Notes: generated by a model from the sequence alone, not told the origin. A DNA stretch of 64,000 nt from Nisaea denitrificans DSM 18348 (GCF_000426505.1 NZ_AUFM01000011.1:1116001-1180000); one strand, 5' to 3'. Shown: positions 35,809-45,218, numbered from the stretch's first letter. A program made the numbers and translations.

Positions 35809-36918
35809 TTATCTGTTTGACGGGTGCCAGAATGTAAGGGTGCGCTCGATTAGAACGAGCGACCCGTAGAAAGCGGAACCGGCAAGCGCCGCGACCGCAA
35901 TTTCCGCCCAGACCATGTCGACATTCATACGGCCGACCTCGGTTGATATGCGGAATCCCATACCCACGATTGGCGTTCCGAAGAACTCCGACACGATGGC
36001 GCCGATCAGCGCCAGAGTCGAATTGATCTTGAGGGCGTTGAAGATGAAAGGCAGAGCCTCGACGAGACGCAGTTTAAGCAGTGTCTGGCTGTAACTGGCG
36101 GCATAGGTCCGCATCAGGTCCCGTTGCATCGCGCTTGAGGCAGAGAGGCCTTCCAGCGTGTTCACCAGCATCGGGAAAAAAGTCATAATGACGACGACCG
36201 CTGCTTTCGACTGCCAGTCGAAGCCGAACCACATCACCATGATCGGCGCCACGCCGATGATCGGCAGCGCACTCACCATATTGCCGACCGGCATCAGCCC
36301 GCGCTTCAGGAAAGGCGAACGGTCGACCAGGATAGCGGTGCCGAAACCGATGCCGCATCCAAGGACGTAGCCCGCGATCACGGCCTTCATGAAGGTTTGG
36401 ACGAAATCCGCCCAGAGTATCGGCAAGGACGCAATGAGCTTAGCCCAGACCGCGCTCGGTGCCGGCAAGAGGACCTGCGGCACGCCGGCGCCTCGTGTAA
36501 CGGCCTCCCAGATCAGGATCAGCCAAACCCCGAAAACAAACGGGATCAGCAGGTTAATCGCCTGCTTGGCCGATGGCGGCACGGCCCTGGCAGCAGCCGT
36601 CAGCCGCGTGACGCTGGTCCAGGCGGCCAGCCAGCCGGAAATCAGCAAGGCCCAGTAGGCCGGACCCATTTCTCCTTCGCCGTGACCGATATGTCCGATC
36701 AGCGGAATCGCCGCGAGATGCACAGTCGCGAGCAAAAGAAATGCCGCTGCCGCGCCATGCCGCCAAACTATCGCCAGGAGGTAGGAGCCAGCCAGCAACG
36801 CCGCGGCGAGGCCGTAGGACGGCGACCACACCGCATCGGCGGAGATGATCTGGATCGCAAGCCCGGCCAGAAGGGCGATACCGCCCGCCAGCACGGTCAA
36901 TGGCACGGAGCGGCTCAT
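35809..36918 (-). CDS. ABC transporter permease with extra N-terminal membrane region
   Basis: SsuC/TauC-type permease of 369 residues. The core (about residues 115-369) has the usual six helices and the EAA-like loop around AASYSQTLLKLRLVEALPFIF. About 110 residues at the N-terminus form four further hydrophobic segments not found in ordinary SsuC-like permeases (about 250-270 residues). It overlaps the other permease gene by four bases and precedes the NMT1-type binding protein. Confidence 0.87.
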   Translation of the reverse strand: MSRSVPLTVLAGGIALLAGLAIQIISADAVWSPSYGLAAALLAGSYLLAIVWRHGAAAAFLLLATVHLAAIPLIGHIGHGEGEMGPAYWALLISGWLAAWTSVTRLTAAARAVPPSAKQAINLLIPFVFGVWLILIWEAVTRGAGVPQVLLPAPSAVWAKLIASLPILWADFVQTFMKAVIAGYVLGCGIGFGTAILVDRSPFLKRGLMPVGNMVSALPIIGVAPIMVMWFGFDWQSKAAVVVIMTFFPMLVNTLEGLSASSAMQRDLMRTYAASYSQTLLKLRLVEALPFIFNALKINSTLALIGAIVSEFFGTPIVGMGFRISTEVGRMNVDMVWAEIAVAALAGSAFYGSLVLIERTLTFWHPSNR

Positions 36919-37799
36919 TGCATGATCCCCATCCGGCGCCGCACAGCCTTATCGGCAAAACCGACGATGGTGACCAGCATGGCAGCAAGGAAAGCCGCAC
37001 TCAGCAGGGCGGACCAGATCTGCACCGTCTGCCCGTAATAGGAGCCAGCCAGCAGCCGCGCGCCCAGTCCGGCAACTGCTCCGGTCGGCAACTCACCGAC
37101 AATGGCGCCAACAAGACTGGCGGCAATCGCGATTTTCATCGAGGTGAAGAGGAACGGGATCGAGGACGGCCAGCGCAGTTTCCAGAAGGTCTGGAAGGAG
37201 GACGCGCTATAGGTCCGCATCAGGTCGAGCTGCATCGGGTCGGGAGAGCGCAGGCCCTTCACCACACCAACCGTGACCGGGAAAAAGGACAGATAAGTCG
37301 AGATCAATGCCTTCGGGATCAACCCGGAAATCCCGACCGCGTTCAGCACCACGATGACCATCGGCGCAATCGCCAGGATCGGGATGGTCTGGGAGGTGAT
37401 GATCCAGGGCATCAGGCTGCGCTCAAGGCTCTCCACATGGATGATTGCCGCTGCCAAAGTCACGCCGAGAACGGTGCCCATGACAAAGCCGAGCATGGTC
37501 GAGGAAAGCGTTATACCGCCGTGATAAACAAGGCTTCTTTTGGACGTAATGCGTTTCTCGACAGTGGTGTTCCAGATCTCAACAGCGACCTGATGCGGCG
37601 CCGGCAGGACCGGCCGTTTCTGGTTCAGTGTCGCTTCGATGAATTGTCCTGTCGTCGGGCTCAGCTTTGCCCGCTCGTCCAGCTCGCGCTGGAACGGTGC
37701 ATTCAGCATGACCGCGCTGAAATACCAGATCGCGATCAGCACCAGCACGACCGTTCCGACCGCAAAGGTCTTTGATTTCAGCACATCATTCATCGTCAT
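36915..37799 (-). CDS. ABC transporter permease, SsuC-like
   Basis: Second permease of the putative pyrimidine importer, 294 residues with about six helices. The coupling loop SASSFQTFWKLRWPSSIPFLF contains the conserved pattern. The start at 37799 gives MTMNDV; the second ATG (37793) is also possible. The start overlaps the ATPase gene by 14 bases and the stop overlaps the next permease start. Having two different permeases implies a heterodimeric channel. Confidence 0.88.
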   Translation of the reverse strand: MTMNDVLKSKTFAVGTVVLVLIAIWYFSAVMLNAPFQRELDERAKLSPTTGQFIEATLNQKRPVLPAPHQVAVEIWNTTVEKRITSKRSLVYHGGITLSSTMLGFVMGTVLGVTLAAAIIHVESLERSLMPWIITSQTIPILAIAPMVIVVLNAVGISGLIPKALISTYLSFFPVTVGVVKGLRSPDPMQLDLMRTYSASSFQTFWKLRWPSSIPFLFTSMKIAIAASLVGAIVGELPTGAVAGLGARLLAGSYYGQTVQIWSALLSAAFLAAMLVTIVGFADKAVRRRMGIMQ

Positions 37800-38631
37800 A
37801 AGCGTGCCCTGCCCTGAGCCCGTCCCGGACCCTGTGGGCGATTTCCAGAAACTCCGGCGTCTCCCGGATGTCCAGAGTGCGCTCGCGCGGCAGATTACAG
37901 TCGATCACGTCATGCACCCGTCCGGGACGCGGCGACATGACGACGATCTTGGTCGACAGGAACACCGCCTCGGGGATCGAGTGCGTCACGAAAATGACTG
38001 TCTTGTTGGTCCGGTCCCAAAGCTGGTTGAGCTGCTCGTTCAGATGATCGCGGACAATCTCGTCCAGCGCCCCGAACGGCTCATCCATCAAGAGCAGATC
38101 CGGCTCAACGGCGAGCGCCCGGGCGATGGAGGCCCGCTGCTGCATGCCGCCAGAGAGTTGCCAGGGGAATTTCCGCTCGAAGCCCGAAAGATTCACGAGC
38201 TCCAGATTCCGGGCGATCCGCTCTGCCCGCTCCGCCTTGTCCAGCCCCATGATCTCCAGCGGCAACGCGACATTGCCGGCAATCGTCCGCCAAGGATAAA
38301 GCGCGGCTGCCTGAAAGACGTAGCCATAGGCACGCTTCCGCCGCGCCTCTTCCGGTGACATTCCGTTGACGGAGATCGTGCCGGCGGTCGCCTTCTCAAG
38401 GTCGGCAATGACCCGAAGCAAAGTCGTCTTGCCGCAGCCGGACGGGCCGATGAAGGAGACGAACTCCCCCCGGTCGACCGTCAGGTCCACATTCGACAGC
38501 GCGTGAACCGGGCCATCATTGGTCTCGAATGTCAGGCAGAGCTCCCGCGCTTCGATAACCCGGAAAGCATCGTCTTCAGCCGTGCCGCCCGCCCCTGAAG
38601 CGGCATCGGTTGCCTGGATGTCTGTCACCAT
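37786..38631 (-). CDS. ABC transporter ATP-binding protein, SsuB/TauB-like
   Basis: ATPase of 281 residues from the ATG at 38631 (a TTG at 38640 would add three residues). It has Walker A GPSGCGKTT, Q-loop FQAAALYPWRT, signature LSGGMQQRASIARAL and Walker B LLLMDEPFGALDE, the pattern of nitrate/sulfonate/NMT1-type importers. It lies 75 bases downstream of the hydantoinase gene and is coupled to the permeases. Confidence 0.92.
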   Translation of the reverse strand: MVTDIQATDAASGAGGTAEDDAFRVIEARELCLTFETNDGPVHALSNVDLTVDRGEFVSFIGPSGCGKTTLLRVIADLEKATAGTISVNGMSPEEARRKRAYGYVFQAAALYPWRTIAGNVALPLEIMGLDKAERAERIARNLELVNLSGFERKFPWQLSGGMQQRASIARALAVEPDLLLMDEPFGALDEIVRDHLNEQLNQLWDRTNKTVIFVTHSIPEAVFLSTKIVVMSPRPGRVHDVIDCNLPRERTLDIRETPEFLEIAHRVRDGLRAGHAYDDE

Positions 38632-38706
38632 ATTCTCCAAATCGGCGGACCGTCCGATCCCAGTCGGCGGTCCGCTTCTGCTTTATCCGGTATCTTCTGG
38701 TCCGGT

Positions 38707-40161
38707 CTAGACGCCGGCCGGCATGTTTGCCGCGGACCGCACCACCTTGCGCGGCGCCGTCAGTTCCTTCCACTTGGAAAGTGCCTTGTTGGTCGCCGGA
38801 TACGGATCGCGGCCGACGAACTTGCCGCGCCCTTCGGCGGCATCGACCTTACCCTCGGTAGCCACCACATCGCCGCGGCTCAGGGTGAAGCGCGGCAACC
38901 CCATGACATCAATACCCTCGAACACATTATAGTCGATGGCTGAGGTCTGCTTCGCCGCGGAAATGGTCTTCGTCGCCTTCGGGTCCCAGACCACAAGATC
39001 AGCGTCCGCGCCAACCATCACCGCACCCTTTTTCGGGAATAAATTCAGAATCTTGGCTATGTTTGTTGATGTTACCGCGACGAACTCGTTCGGGGTCAGG
39101 CGACCGGTATTCACCCCCCGCGTCCAGAGCACGGGCAGCCGGTCCTCAAGCCCGCCGGTACCGTTCGGGATCTTGGTGAAATCGCCCAGCCCCATGCGCT
39201 TCTGGTCCGTGGTGAACGCACAATGGTCGGTCGCCACACACTGCAGCGAGCCAGCAGCCAGACCGGCCCAGAGGCCGTCCTGGTGCATCTTGTCGCGGAA
39301 CGGCGGGGACATGACACGGCGGGCGGCATGGTCCCAGTCGGCATTGGCATATTCGCTCTCGTCCAGCACCAGATGCTGGATCAGCGGCTCGCCGAACACG
39401 CGCTTGCCATTCTGCCGGGCCCGGCGGATTGCCTCATGCGCCTGCTCGCAGGAAACATGCACGATGTAGAGCGGCACGTTCGCCATGTCGGCGATCATGA
39501 TGGCCCGGTTGGCGGCCTCGCCCTCGACTTCCGGCGGACGGGAATAGGCATGCGCCTCCGGCCCGTTATTGCCTTCGGCCAGCAACTTCTCCTGTAGGTG
39601 AGCAACCACGTCGCCGTTCTCGGCATGGACCAGCGGCATGCCGCCGATATCCGCGCAGCGCCGGAAGGAGGCGAACATCTCGTCGTCCTCGATCATCAGG
39701 GCGCCCTTGTAGGCCATGAAATGCTTGAAGGTGTTGATACCGCGGTTCACCACCTGCTGCATCTCGTCGAAGACCTGCTCCGACCACCAGGTGATGGCCA
39801 TGTGGAAGGAATAGTCGGTCACCGCCTTGGAGCTTTTCTGATCCCAGCTCTGCAATGCCTGCATCAGGGACTGATCCGGCACCGGCAGGCAGAAATCCAC
39901 CACCATGGTGGTGCCGCCGGCGACGGCCGCCGAGGTCCCGCTGTGGAAATCATCCGCCGAATAGGTCCCCATGAAGGGCATTTCCATATGCGTGTGCGGA
40001 TCGATTCCGCCCGGCATGATGTAGCAGCCGGTCGCATCGATGGTCTCGTCGGCCTTCAGGTTCTTGCCAATGGCAGCGATCACGCCGCCTTCGATCAGAA
40101 CGTCCGCTTCAAAACTGTGATCGGCGGTGACGACTGTCCCGCCTTTGATGACTTTGGACAT
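38707..40161 (-). CDS. dihydropyrimidinase (D-hydantoinase)
   Basis: Cytosolic zinc amidohydrolase (484 residues) that opens dihydrouracil or dihydrothymine to the N-carbamoyl-beta-amino acid, step two of reductive pyrimidine breakdown. Metal ligands are readable: His56 and His58 in DPHTHME, the carbamylated Lys152 in MAYKG, His179 in VHAENGD, His235 in IVHVSCEQ and Asp312 in ATDHCAF. The start ATG at 40161 has GAGAGGAG upstream. It lies 20 bases after the amidase gene, in the same operon as the importer. Confidence 0.94.
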   Translation of the reverse strand: MSKVIKGGTVVTADHSFEADVLIEGGVIAAIGKNLKADETIDATGCYIMPGGIDPHTHMEMPFMGTYSADDFHSGTSAAVAGGTTMVVDFCLPVPDQSLMQALQSWDQKSSKAVTDYSFHMAITWWSEQVFDEMQQVVNRGINTFKHFMAYKGALMIEDDEMFASFRRCADIGGMPLVHAENGDVVAHLQEKLLAEGNNGPEAHAYSRPPEVEGEAANRAIMIADMANVPLYIVHVSCEQAHEAIRRARQNGKRVFGEPLIQHLVLDESEYANADWDHAARRVMSPPFRDKMHQDGLWAGLAAGSLQCVATDHCAFTTDQKRMGLGDFTKIPNGTGGLEDRLPVLWTRGVNTGRLTPNEFVAVTSTNIAKILNLFPKKGAVMVGADADLVVWDPKATKTISAAKQTSAIDYNVFEGIDVMGLPRFTLSRGDVVATEGKVDAAEGRGKFVGRDPYPATNKALSKWKELTAPRKVVRSAANMPAGV

Positions 40162-40181
40162 GAATTCGCTCCTCTCCGGTT

Positions 40182-41432
40182 TTATTCGACGATCTGCGCG
40201 GTCTCGACCACGGCATGGAACAGCACATCCGCGCCAGCGGTCGCCCATTCCTTGCTGATCTCTTCATCCTCGTTATGGCTGAGGCCGTCGACACAGGGGC
40301 ACATGATCATGGATGTCGGTGCGACCCGGTTGATCCAGCAGGCATCGTGCCCGGCGCCGGAAACGATGTTCCGGTGCGTGTAGCCGAGGCTCTCCGCCGC
40401 GTTGCGCACGGCAGTGACGCAGCCCTCGTCGAAGGTGACCGGGTCGAATCCGCCGGTCTGCTCGATCTCGATGCCGAGGCCGATTTCCGCCGCGATCTTC
40501 TCCGCGCCAGCCCGCAGCTTGGCGTCCATCTGTTCGAGAGACGCCTTGTCCGGGTGCCGGAAATCGACAGTGAAGACGGTGCGGCCCGGGATGATATTCC
40601 GGGAATTCGGGTAAAGCTCGAGATGGCCGATGGCGCCAACACCGTTCGGGCCATGCTCAAGGGCGATCTCGTTCACAAGTTCGGTGACGCGCGCCATGCC
40701 AAGCCCGGCATTGATGCGCTTCGGCATCGGAGTGGAGCCGGTGTGGCTTTCCTTGCCGGTCAGGGTGATCTGGATCCATTTCAGACCCTGGCCGTGAGTC
40801 ACCACGCCGATATCGATGTTCTCGTCCTCAAGGATCGGGCCCTGCTCGATATGCAGCTCGAAGAAGGCATGCATCTTCCGCTGGCCGACCGGCTCTTCGC
40901 CCTTGTAGCCGATGCGCTCCAGCTCGTCGCCGAGCCGCAGCCCGTCCGCGTCCGTCCGGTCGTAAGCCCAGTCCTGGGTGTGAATGCCGGCGAAAACACC
41001 GGAGGCGACCATCGCGGGCGCGAAACGCGTGCCCTCCTCGTTGGTCCAGTTCACGATCTCGATCGGATGCTTGGTCTTGATGCCGAGATCGTTCAGCGTG
41101 CGGATCACCTCCAGCGCACCAAGAACGCCGAGAACACCGTCATACTTGCCGCCGGTCGGCTGGGTATCCAGATGGCTGCCGAGCATCACCGGAAGCGCGT
41201 CCGGGTCCGTGCCATCGCGCCGGGCGAACATGTTGCCCATGCTGTCGACGCCCATGGTCAGTCCCTGATGTTCACACCACTTGGTGAACAGGTCACGGCC
41301 CTGCTTGTCGGAATCGGTCAGCGTCTGGCGGTTATTGCCGCCGCGCAGGCCGGGGCCGATCTTCGCCATCTCCATAAGGCTGTCCCACAGCCGCTGCCCG
41401 TTGATCCGGATATTGCTGGCCGGTTCAGTCAT
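40182..41432 (-). CDS. M20-family N-carbamoyl-beta-alanine amidohydrolase
   Basis: Zinc-dependent ureidopropionase-type enzyme (416 residues) that hydrolyses N-carbamoyl-beta-alanine to beta-alanine, CO2 and ammonia, the last step of the reductive route. Metal and catalytic motifs occur in order: GSHLDTQ, KYDGVLG, NWTNEEGTRF, ELHIEQGP, GKESHTGSTPM, and SGAGHDA with GLSHNEDE near the end. Related enzymes act on allantoate or carbamoyl-amino acids, but the operon with dihydropyrimidinase favours the pyrimidine role. First gene of the operon; a RutR box lies 148 bases upstream. Confidence 0.9.
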   Translation of the reverse strand: MTEPASNIRINGQRLWDSLMEMAKIGPGLRGGNNRQTLTDSDKQGRDLFTKWCEHQGLTMGVDSMGNMFARRDGTDPDALPVMLGSHLDTQPTGGKYDGVLGVLGALEVIRTLNDLGIKTKHPIEIVNWTNEEGTRFAPAMVASGVFAGIHTQDWAYDRTDADGLRLGDELERIGYKGEEPVGQRKMHAFFELHIEQGPILEDENIDIGVVTHGQGLKWIQITLTGKESHTGSTPMPKRINAGLGMARVTELVNEIALEHGPNGVGAIGHLELYPNSRNIIPGRTVFTVDFRHPDKASLEQMDAKLRAGAEKIAAEIGLGIEIEQTGGFDPVTFDEGCVTAVRNAAESLGYTHRNIVSGAGHDACWINRVAPTSMIMCPCVDGLSHNEDEEISKEWATAGADVLFHAVVETAQIVE

Positions 41433-41579
41433 CCCAAACTCTCCTGTTCGCTCCGTCCCTCGGCGGGGACGATTTGATCGGCATCGGCAAGTTCACATGT
41501 GAAGGACAAGAACTTGGCGATTGCCGACTTTTGAGGGCATTTGTGCTCACGCCCTTCTGGGGTATAAGCAAAGACAAAG

Positions 41580-41595
41580 TTGACCATTTGATCAA
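41580..41595. promoter_or_regulatory. RutR operator in rutR/amidase divergent promoter
   Basis: TTGACCATTTGATCAA matches the RutR consensus TTGACCANNTGGTCAA with one mismatch in the fixed positions. It sits in the 301-base gap between the amidase (leftward) and rutR (rightward) genes, about 140-150 bases from each start. RutR binding is relieved by uracil or thymine in enterobacteria. No other gene or clear element is visible in this gap. Confidence 0.85.
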
Positions 41596-41733
41596 GATTA
41601 AAGTGTAGGCAATCAGGTGAGCCGCTTGCCCAGCAAACACGCAGACATTCCAGTGCCGCTCCCCTTGCCCGCAGCTTTGATGTTTCCTTTCGACCGTCCC
41701 TGAGAATCACACATAACATGCCGGATTGAACCA

Positions 41734-42369
41734 ATGGCTGTGACATCGGAAAATGGCCGCCGCACAAGAATTCAGCAGGAAAACCGCGAGCGCATCCTGA
41801 AGGCCGCGCTCGATATGTTCTCCCGCTCAGGCTATCGCGGCACCACACTGGACCAGATCGCCGCAGCAGCGGGCATGTCCAAACCCAACATGCTCTACTA
41901 TTTCCGCACCAAGCAGGAACTGTATCAGACAGTCCTGCAGGAAACCCTGGACGACTGGCTGACCCCTTTCGCCAAACTCGATCCGCAAGGCGACCCGGCC
42001 TCCGAACTCGGCGCCTATATCTCCGCCAAACTGGCCCATGCCCGGATCAACCCGAAAGCATCCCGCCTGTTCGCCAACGAGATCCTGCAGGGCGCTCCCC
42101 TGCTAGAGGACACCCTGAAAGGCCCCCTCAAGGATCTGGTCGAAACCAAGTCGAAGGCCATCCGGACTTGGATCGCCGACGGGAAGATGGCACCGGTCGA
42201 CCCGCTGCACCTGATCTACATGATCTGGGCCTCGACCCAGCATTACGCCGATTTCGAAACCCAGATGGACGCCCTCGAAGGCACCGAGCCGGGCACCCGC
42301 GACAAGCGGTTCGAAGGCGCCGAGAGAACACTGTTCACGGTACTCTTCAATGGGCTCAAACCGCGCTAA
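41734..42369 (+). CDS. rutR: TetR-family pyrimidine regulator RutR
   Basis: Repressor of 211 residues. The N-terminal TetR helix-turn-helix (TTLDQIAAAAGMSKPNMLYYFRTK region) is followed by a C-terminal domain that resembles E. coli RutR throughout: NPKASRLFANEILQGAPLL, WIADGKMAPVDPLHLIYMIWASTQHYADF (patterns split here) and a terminal GLKPR. It would sense uracil or thymine. It is located between the amidase/hydantoinase/importer operon and the PreTA operon. RutR-type boxes precede both, so it probably represses both when pyrimidines are absent. Confidence 0.92.
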   Translation: MAVTSENGRRTRIQQENRERILKAALDMFSRSGYRGTTLDQIAAAAGMSKPNMLYYFRTKQELYQTVLQETLDDWLTPFAKLDPQGDPASELGAYISAKLAHARINPKASRLFANEILQGAPLLEDTLKGPLKDLVETKSKAIRTWIADGKMAPVDPLHLIYMIWASTQHYADFETQMDALEGTEPGTRDKRFEGAERTLFTVLFNGLKPR

Positions 42370-42402
42370 CTCTCCCTATCATCATGTTAATTTTAATAAT
42401 AA

Positions 42403-42486
42403 CCGTCATCCCTGCGCACGCGGGGACCCAGAGATCGTAGAGTTTCGCCTGTCTTCCCTAGGTCCCCACTTTCGTGGGGATGACGG
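42403..42486. repeat. palindromic intergenic repeat (REP/MITE-like)
   Basis: An 84-base imperfect palindrome between rutR and preA. The outer arms are CCGTCATCCC (42403-42412) and GGGGATGACGG (42476-42486), with inner GGGGACCCAG and TAGGTCCCCA blocks. This GTCATCCC...GGGGACC type of dispersed repeat is common in alphaproteobacterial intergenic regions. It lies between convergent genes and could also act as a terminator-like structure. Confidence 0.7.
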
Positions 42487-42510
42487 CAAGAAATAACGTG
42501 CGATCACTCC

Positions 42511-43815
42511 CTATTCCGCCGCAACTCGCATCGGGTTGTTCGGGTGGGTCGTCCAGTTGCTGTATTCAGGATTGATCGGTGTTCCGGTGCGCGCATCCAC
42601 GCCATCGGTCTGCTGCTCCATGGTGATGCAGTTCTCGACCGGACAGACACTGACGCAGAGATTGCAGCCAACGCATTCCGCGTCGTTCACTTCGAAATGC
42701 CGCTGTCCGTCCTTTTCCGCCCAGATCGCCTGGTGAGAGGTGTCCTCGCAGACGATGTGACAGCGCCCGCACTTGATGCAGGACTCCTGATCGATCTTCG
42801 CCTTCACCACGTAATTGAGGTTCAGATACTGCCAGTCGGTGACGTTCGGAACAGCCATGCCGACGAACTGATCGACGGACGTGTACCCCTTCTCGTCCAT
42901 CCAGTCCGACAGCCCAAGTTTCATTTCCTCGACGATCTTGAAGCCGTAGGTCATGGCCGCCGTGCAGACCTGCACCGTACCGGCGCCAAGGGCCATGAAT
43001 TCCGCCGCGTCCCGCCAGGTGGTGATGCCGCCGATAGCAGAGATCGGCAGGCCCTGTGTATCCGGATCGCGAGCGATCTCGGAGACCATGCTCATGGCAA
43101 TCGGCTTTACGGCTGGGCCGCAATAGCCGCCATGTGTGCCCTTGCCGTCGATATGCGGGCTCGGTGCCATGATATCGAGATCGACGCCCATGACCGAATT
43201 GATCGTATTGATCAGCGACACAGCATCCGCTCCACCGTTTTTCGCAGCGCGGGCAGGCTGACGTACATCGGTGATGTTCGGCGTCAGCTTGACGATTACC
43301 GGCATGCGCGTGTTCTGCTTGCACCAGCGGGCGACCATCTCGACATATTCCGGCACCTGGCCAACAGCCGCGCCCATGCCTCGCTCCGACATGCCGTGCG
43401 GACAGCCGAAATTGAGCTCTATCCCGTCCGCGCCGGTATCTTCCACCAGCGGCAGGATCTTCTTCCAGGCCTCCTCCTCGCACGGGACCATCAGCGAGAC
43501 GATGATGGCCCGGTCCGGCCACGCCTTCTTCACCGCCTTGATTTCGCGAAGATTGACCTCCAGCGGACGGTCGGTAATCAGCTCGATATTGTTGAGGCCG
43601 ATCAGACGGCGGTCGTTGGAATGGATCGCGCCGTAACGCGGCCCGTTCACATTGACGACATGCGGGTCCTCCCCGAGCGTCTTCCAGACCACACCGCCCC
43701 AGCCCGCCTTGAAAGCGCGGGTGACGTTTACCTCCCGGTCGGTCGGCGGTGCCGAGGCCAGCCAGAAGGGGTTGGGGGATTTGATACCGAGGAAATTCGT
43801 CTGCAGATTTGCCAT
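42511..43815 (-). CDS. preA: NAD-dependent dihydropyrimidine dehydrogenase, subunit PreA
   Basis: FMN-containing subunit (434 residues) that reduces uracil or thymine to the dihydro form. The N-terminal dihydroorotate-dehydrogenase-like barrel carries the active-site loop NFGCPHGMSERGMG with the catalytic Cys. The C-terminal ferredoxin domain has two 4Fe-4S motifs, CIKCGRCHIVC and CVGCNLCVSVCP. It lies 20 bases after preT in one operon. It is the first enzyme of the reductive route completed by the neighbouring hydantoinase and amidase. Confidence 0.95.
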   Translation of the reverse strand: MANLQTNFLGIKSPNPFWLASAPPTDREVNVTRAFKAGWGGVVWKTLGEDPHVVNVNGPRYGAIHSNDRRLIGLNNIELITDRPLEVNLREIKAVKKAWPDRAIIVSLMVPCEEEAWKKILPLVEDTGADGIELNFGCPHGMSERGMGAAVGQVPEYVEMVARWCKQNTRMPVIVKLTPNITDVRQPARAAKNGGADAVSLINTINSVMGVDLDIMAPSPHIDGKGTHGGYCGPAVKPIAMSMVSEIARDPDTQGLPISAIGGITTWRDAAEFMALGAGTVQVCTAAMTYGFKIVEEMKLGLSDWMDEKGYTSVDQFVGMAVPNVTDWQYLNLNYVVKAKIDQESCIKCGRCHIVCEDTSHQAIWAEKDGQRHFEVNDAECVGCNLCVSVCPVENCITMEQQTDGVDARTGTPINPEYSNWTTHPNNPMRVAAE

Positions 43816-43835
43816 GATCTCTCTCCCGATCCGGC

Positions 43836-45176
43836 CTACGCGCCCGTCAGCGCGTTATGAATGGAAAGCGCGGCTTGCTTGCCGTCTTCAACGGCCGCGA
43901 CGGTGAGATCCTCACCGCCGGCAACCGCATCGCCCCCCGCCCAGATTTTCGGATGACTGCTGCGCCGGTCTGCCCCGGCCTTGATCCGACCGGACTCCAG
44001 CGCAATCTCGGCTGCGTTGCCCTGAAGCGGCACCGGTACAAAGGTCTGGCCGATGGCTTTCAGCACCATGTCCGCCTCGAGCGTGAACTGCGCGCCGGTA
44101 TCGACGAGCTTCCCGCCCTCGTCTTTCGTCCGGGCAAAACTGATCGAGCCAACCTTGCCATCCGGCCCCGCATCGATCTTCTCTGGCCGCGCCCAGTGTC
44201 GCAGCACAACGCCTTTTTCCTTGGCCAGAGATTGCTCGTAAGGGCTGGCATTCATCCGGTCCGCACCGCGGCGATAGACCAGCGTCACCTCGTCCGCGCC
44301 CAGCAGCTTGGACTGGACGGCCGCATCAATCGCCGTCATGCCGCCGCCGATTACGACAACATTGCTGCCGACCGCGACCTTCTCCATCGCAGGCGCCTGC
44401 CGCAGGTCCTCAATGAAATCGACTGCATCGGCCACGCCGTCGAGCGCCTCGCCGTCAACGCCAAGGCCATTGGTCGCCCCAAGGCCAAGGCCCAGGAAGA
44501 CAGCATCGAAATCAGAGACCAGGCTATCGAGCGTCACGTCCCGCCCAAGCGCCACACCGTTTTTTAATTCAATGCCGCCGATGGAGAGCACAAAGTCGAG
44601 CTCTTTCTGGGCGAACTCATCAACCGCCTTGTAGGCCGCGATGCCGTATTCGTTAAGCCCGCCACCCTTTTCCTTCGCCTCGAAGATCGTGACCTCATGC
44701 CCCAGCATGGCAAGCCGGTGAGCACAGGAAAGCCCAGCAGGACCAGCGCCCACGACGGCAGCTTTCTTGCCGGTCAGGGGCGCCCGCTCGAATGGCTGCG
44801 TACCCGTTTCCATCAGATGATCGGTGGCATAACGCTGCAGCTCACCAATCCGCACCGGTTTGTGTTCTATTTCCCGGACGCAGGCCTGCTCGCACAGGGT
44901 TTCTGTCGGGCAGACACGAGCGCACATACCGCCAAGAATATTCTCGCTCAGGATCGTCTTGGCCGAGCCTGACGGATTGTCGGTCAGGATCTGGCGGATA
45001 AAGAGCGGGATATCGATGCCTGTCGGGCATGCCGTGACACAGGGCGCGTCATGGCAGAAATAACAGCGGTCAGCCTCGACAACAGCTTCGTGTTTGCTGA
45101 GCAACGGATGGAGATCGGCGAAATTCGACTCGACCTCCGCCGGGGACAATCTGTCCCCACGGATATCAGACGGCAT
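43836..45176 (-). CDS. preT: dihydropyrimidine dehydrogenase, subunit PreT
   Basis: NAD(H)-binding flavoprotein subunit (446 residues) that passes electrons to PreA. The N-terminal cysteine-rich region (CYFCHDAPCVTACPTGID and CARVCPTETLCEQAC) binds Fe-S clusters. The FAD motif VVGAGPAGLSCAHRLA and the NAD motif VVIGGGMTAIDAAV follow, as in the glutamate synthase beta-subunit family. First gene of the preTA operon; a RutR-like box lies about 43 bases upstream. Confidence 0.94.
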   Translation of the reverse strand: MPSDIRGDRLSPAEVESNFADLHPLLSKHEAVVEADRCYFCHDAPCVTACPTGIDIPLFIRQILTDNPSGSAKTILSENILGGMCARVCPTETLCEQACVREIEHKPVRIGELQRYATDHLMETGTQPFERAPLTGKKAAVVGAGPAGLSCAHRLAMLGHEVTIFEAKEKGGGLNEYGIAAYKAVDEFAQKELDFVLSIGGIELKNGVALGRDVTLDSLVSDFDAVFLGLGLGATNGLGVDGEALDGVADAVDFIEDLRQAPAMEKVAVGSNVVVIGGGMTAIDAAVQSKLLGADEVTLVYRRGADRMNASPYEQSLAKEKGVVLRHWARPEKIDAGPDGKVGSISFARTKDEGGKLVDTGAQFTLEADMVLKAIGQTFVPVPLQGNAAEIALESGRIKAGADRRSSHPKIWAGGDAVAGGEDLTVAAVEDGKQAALSIHNALTGA

Positions 45177-45218
45177 AGTCTCTCCAGTTCAGAAGCCACG
45201 GTGCATTTGCACTCGTTT

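Noticed and set aside
40215-41477. 420-codon open frame on the plus strand opposite the amidase gene
   Set aside because: The opposite strand encodes a well-conserved M20 amidase; the frame is open only because of GC-rich codon use.
42544-43860. 438-codon open frame opposite preA
   Set aside because: Antisense to a protein with two Fe-S motifs and a DHOD barrel; no ribosome site or motif.
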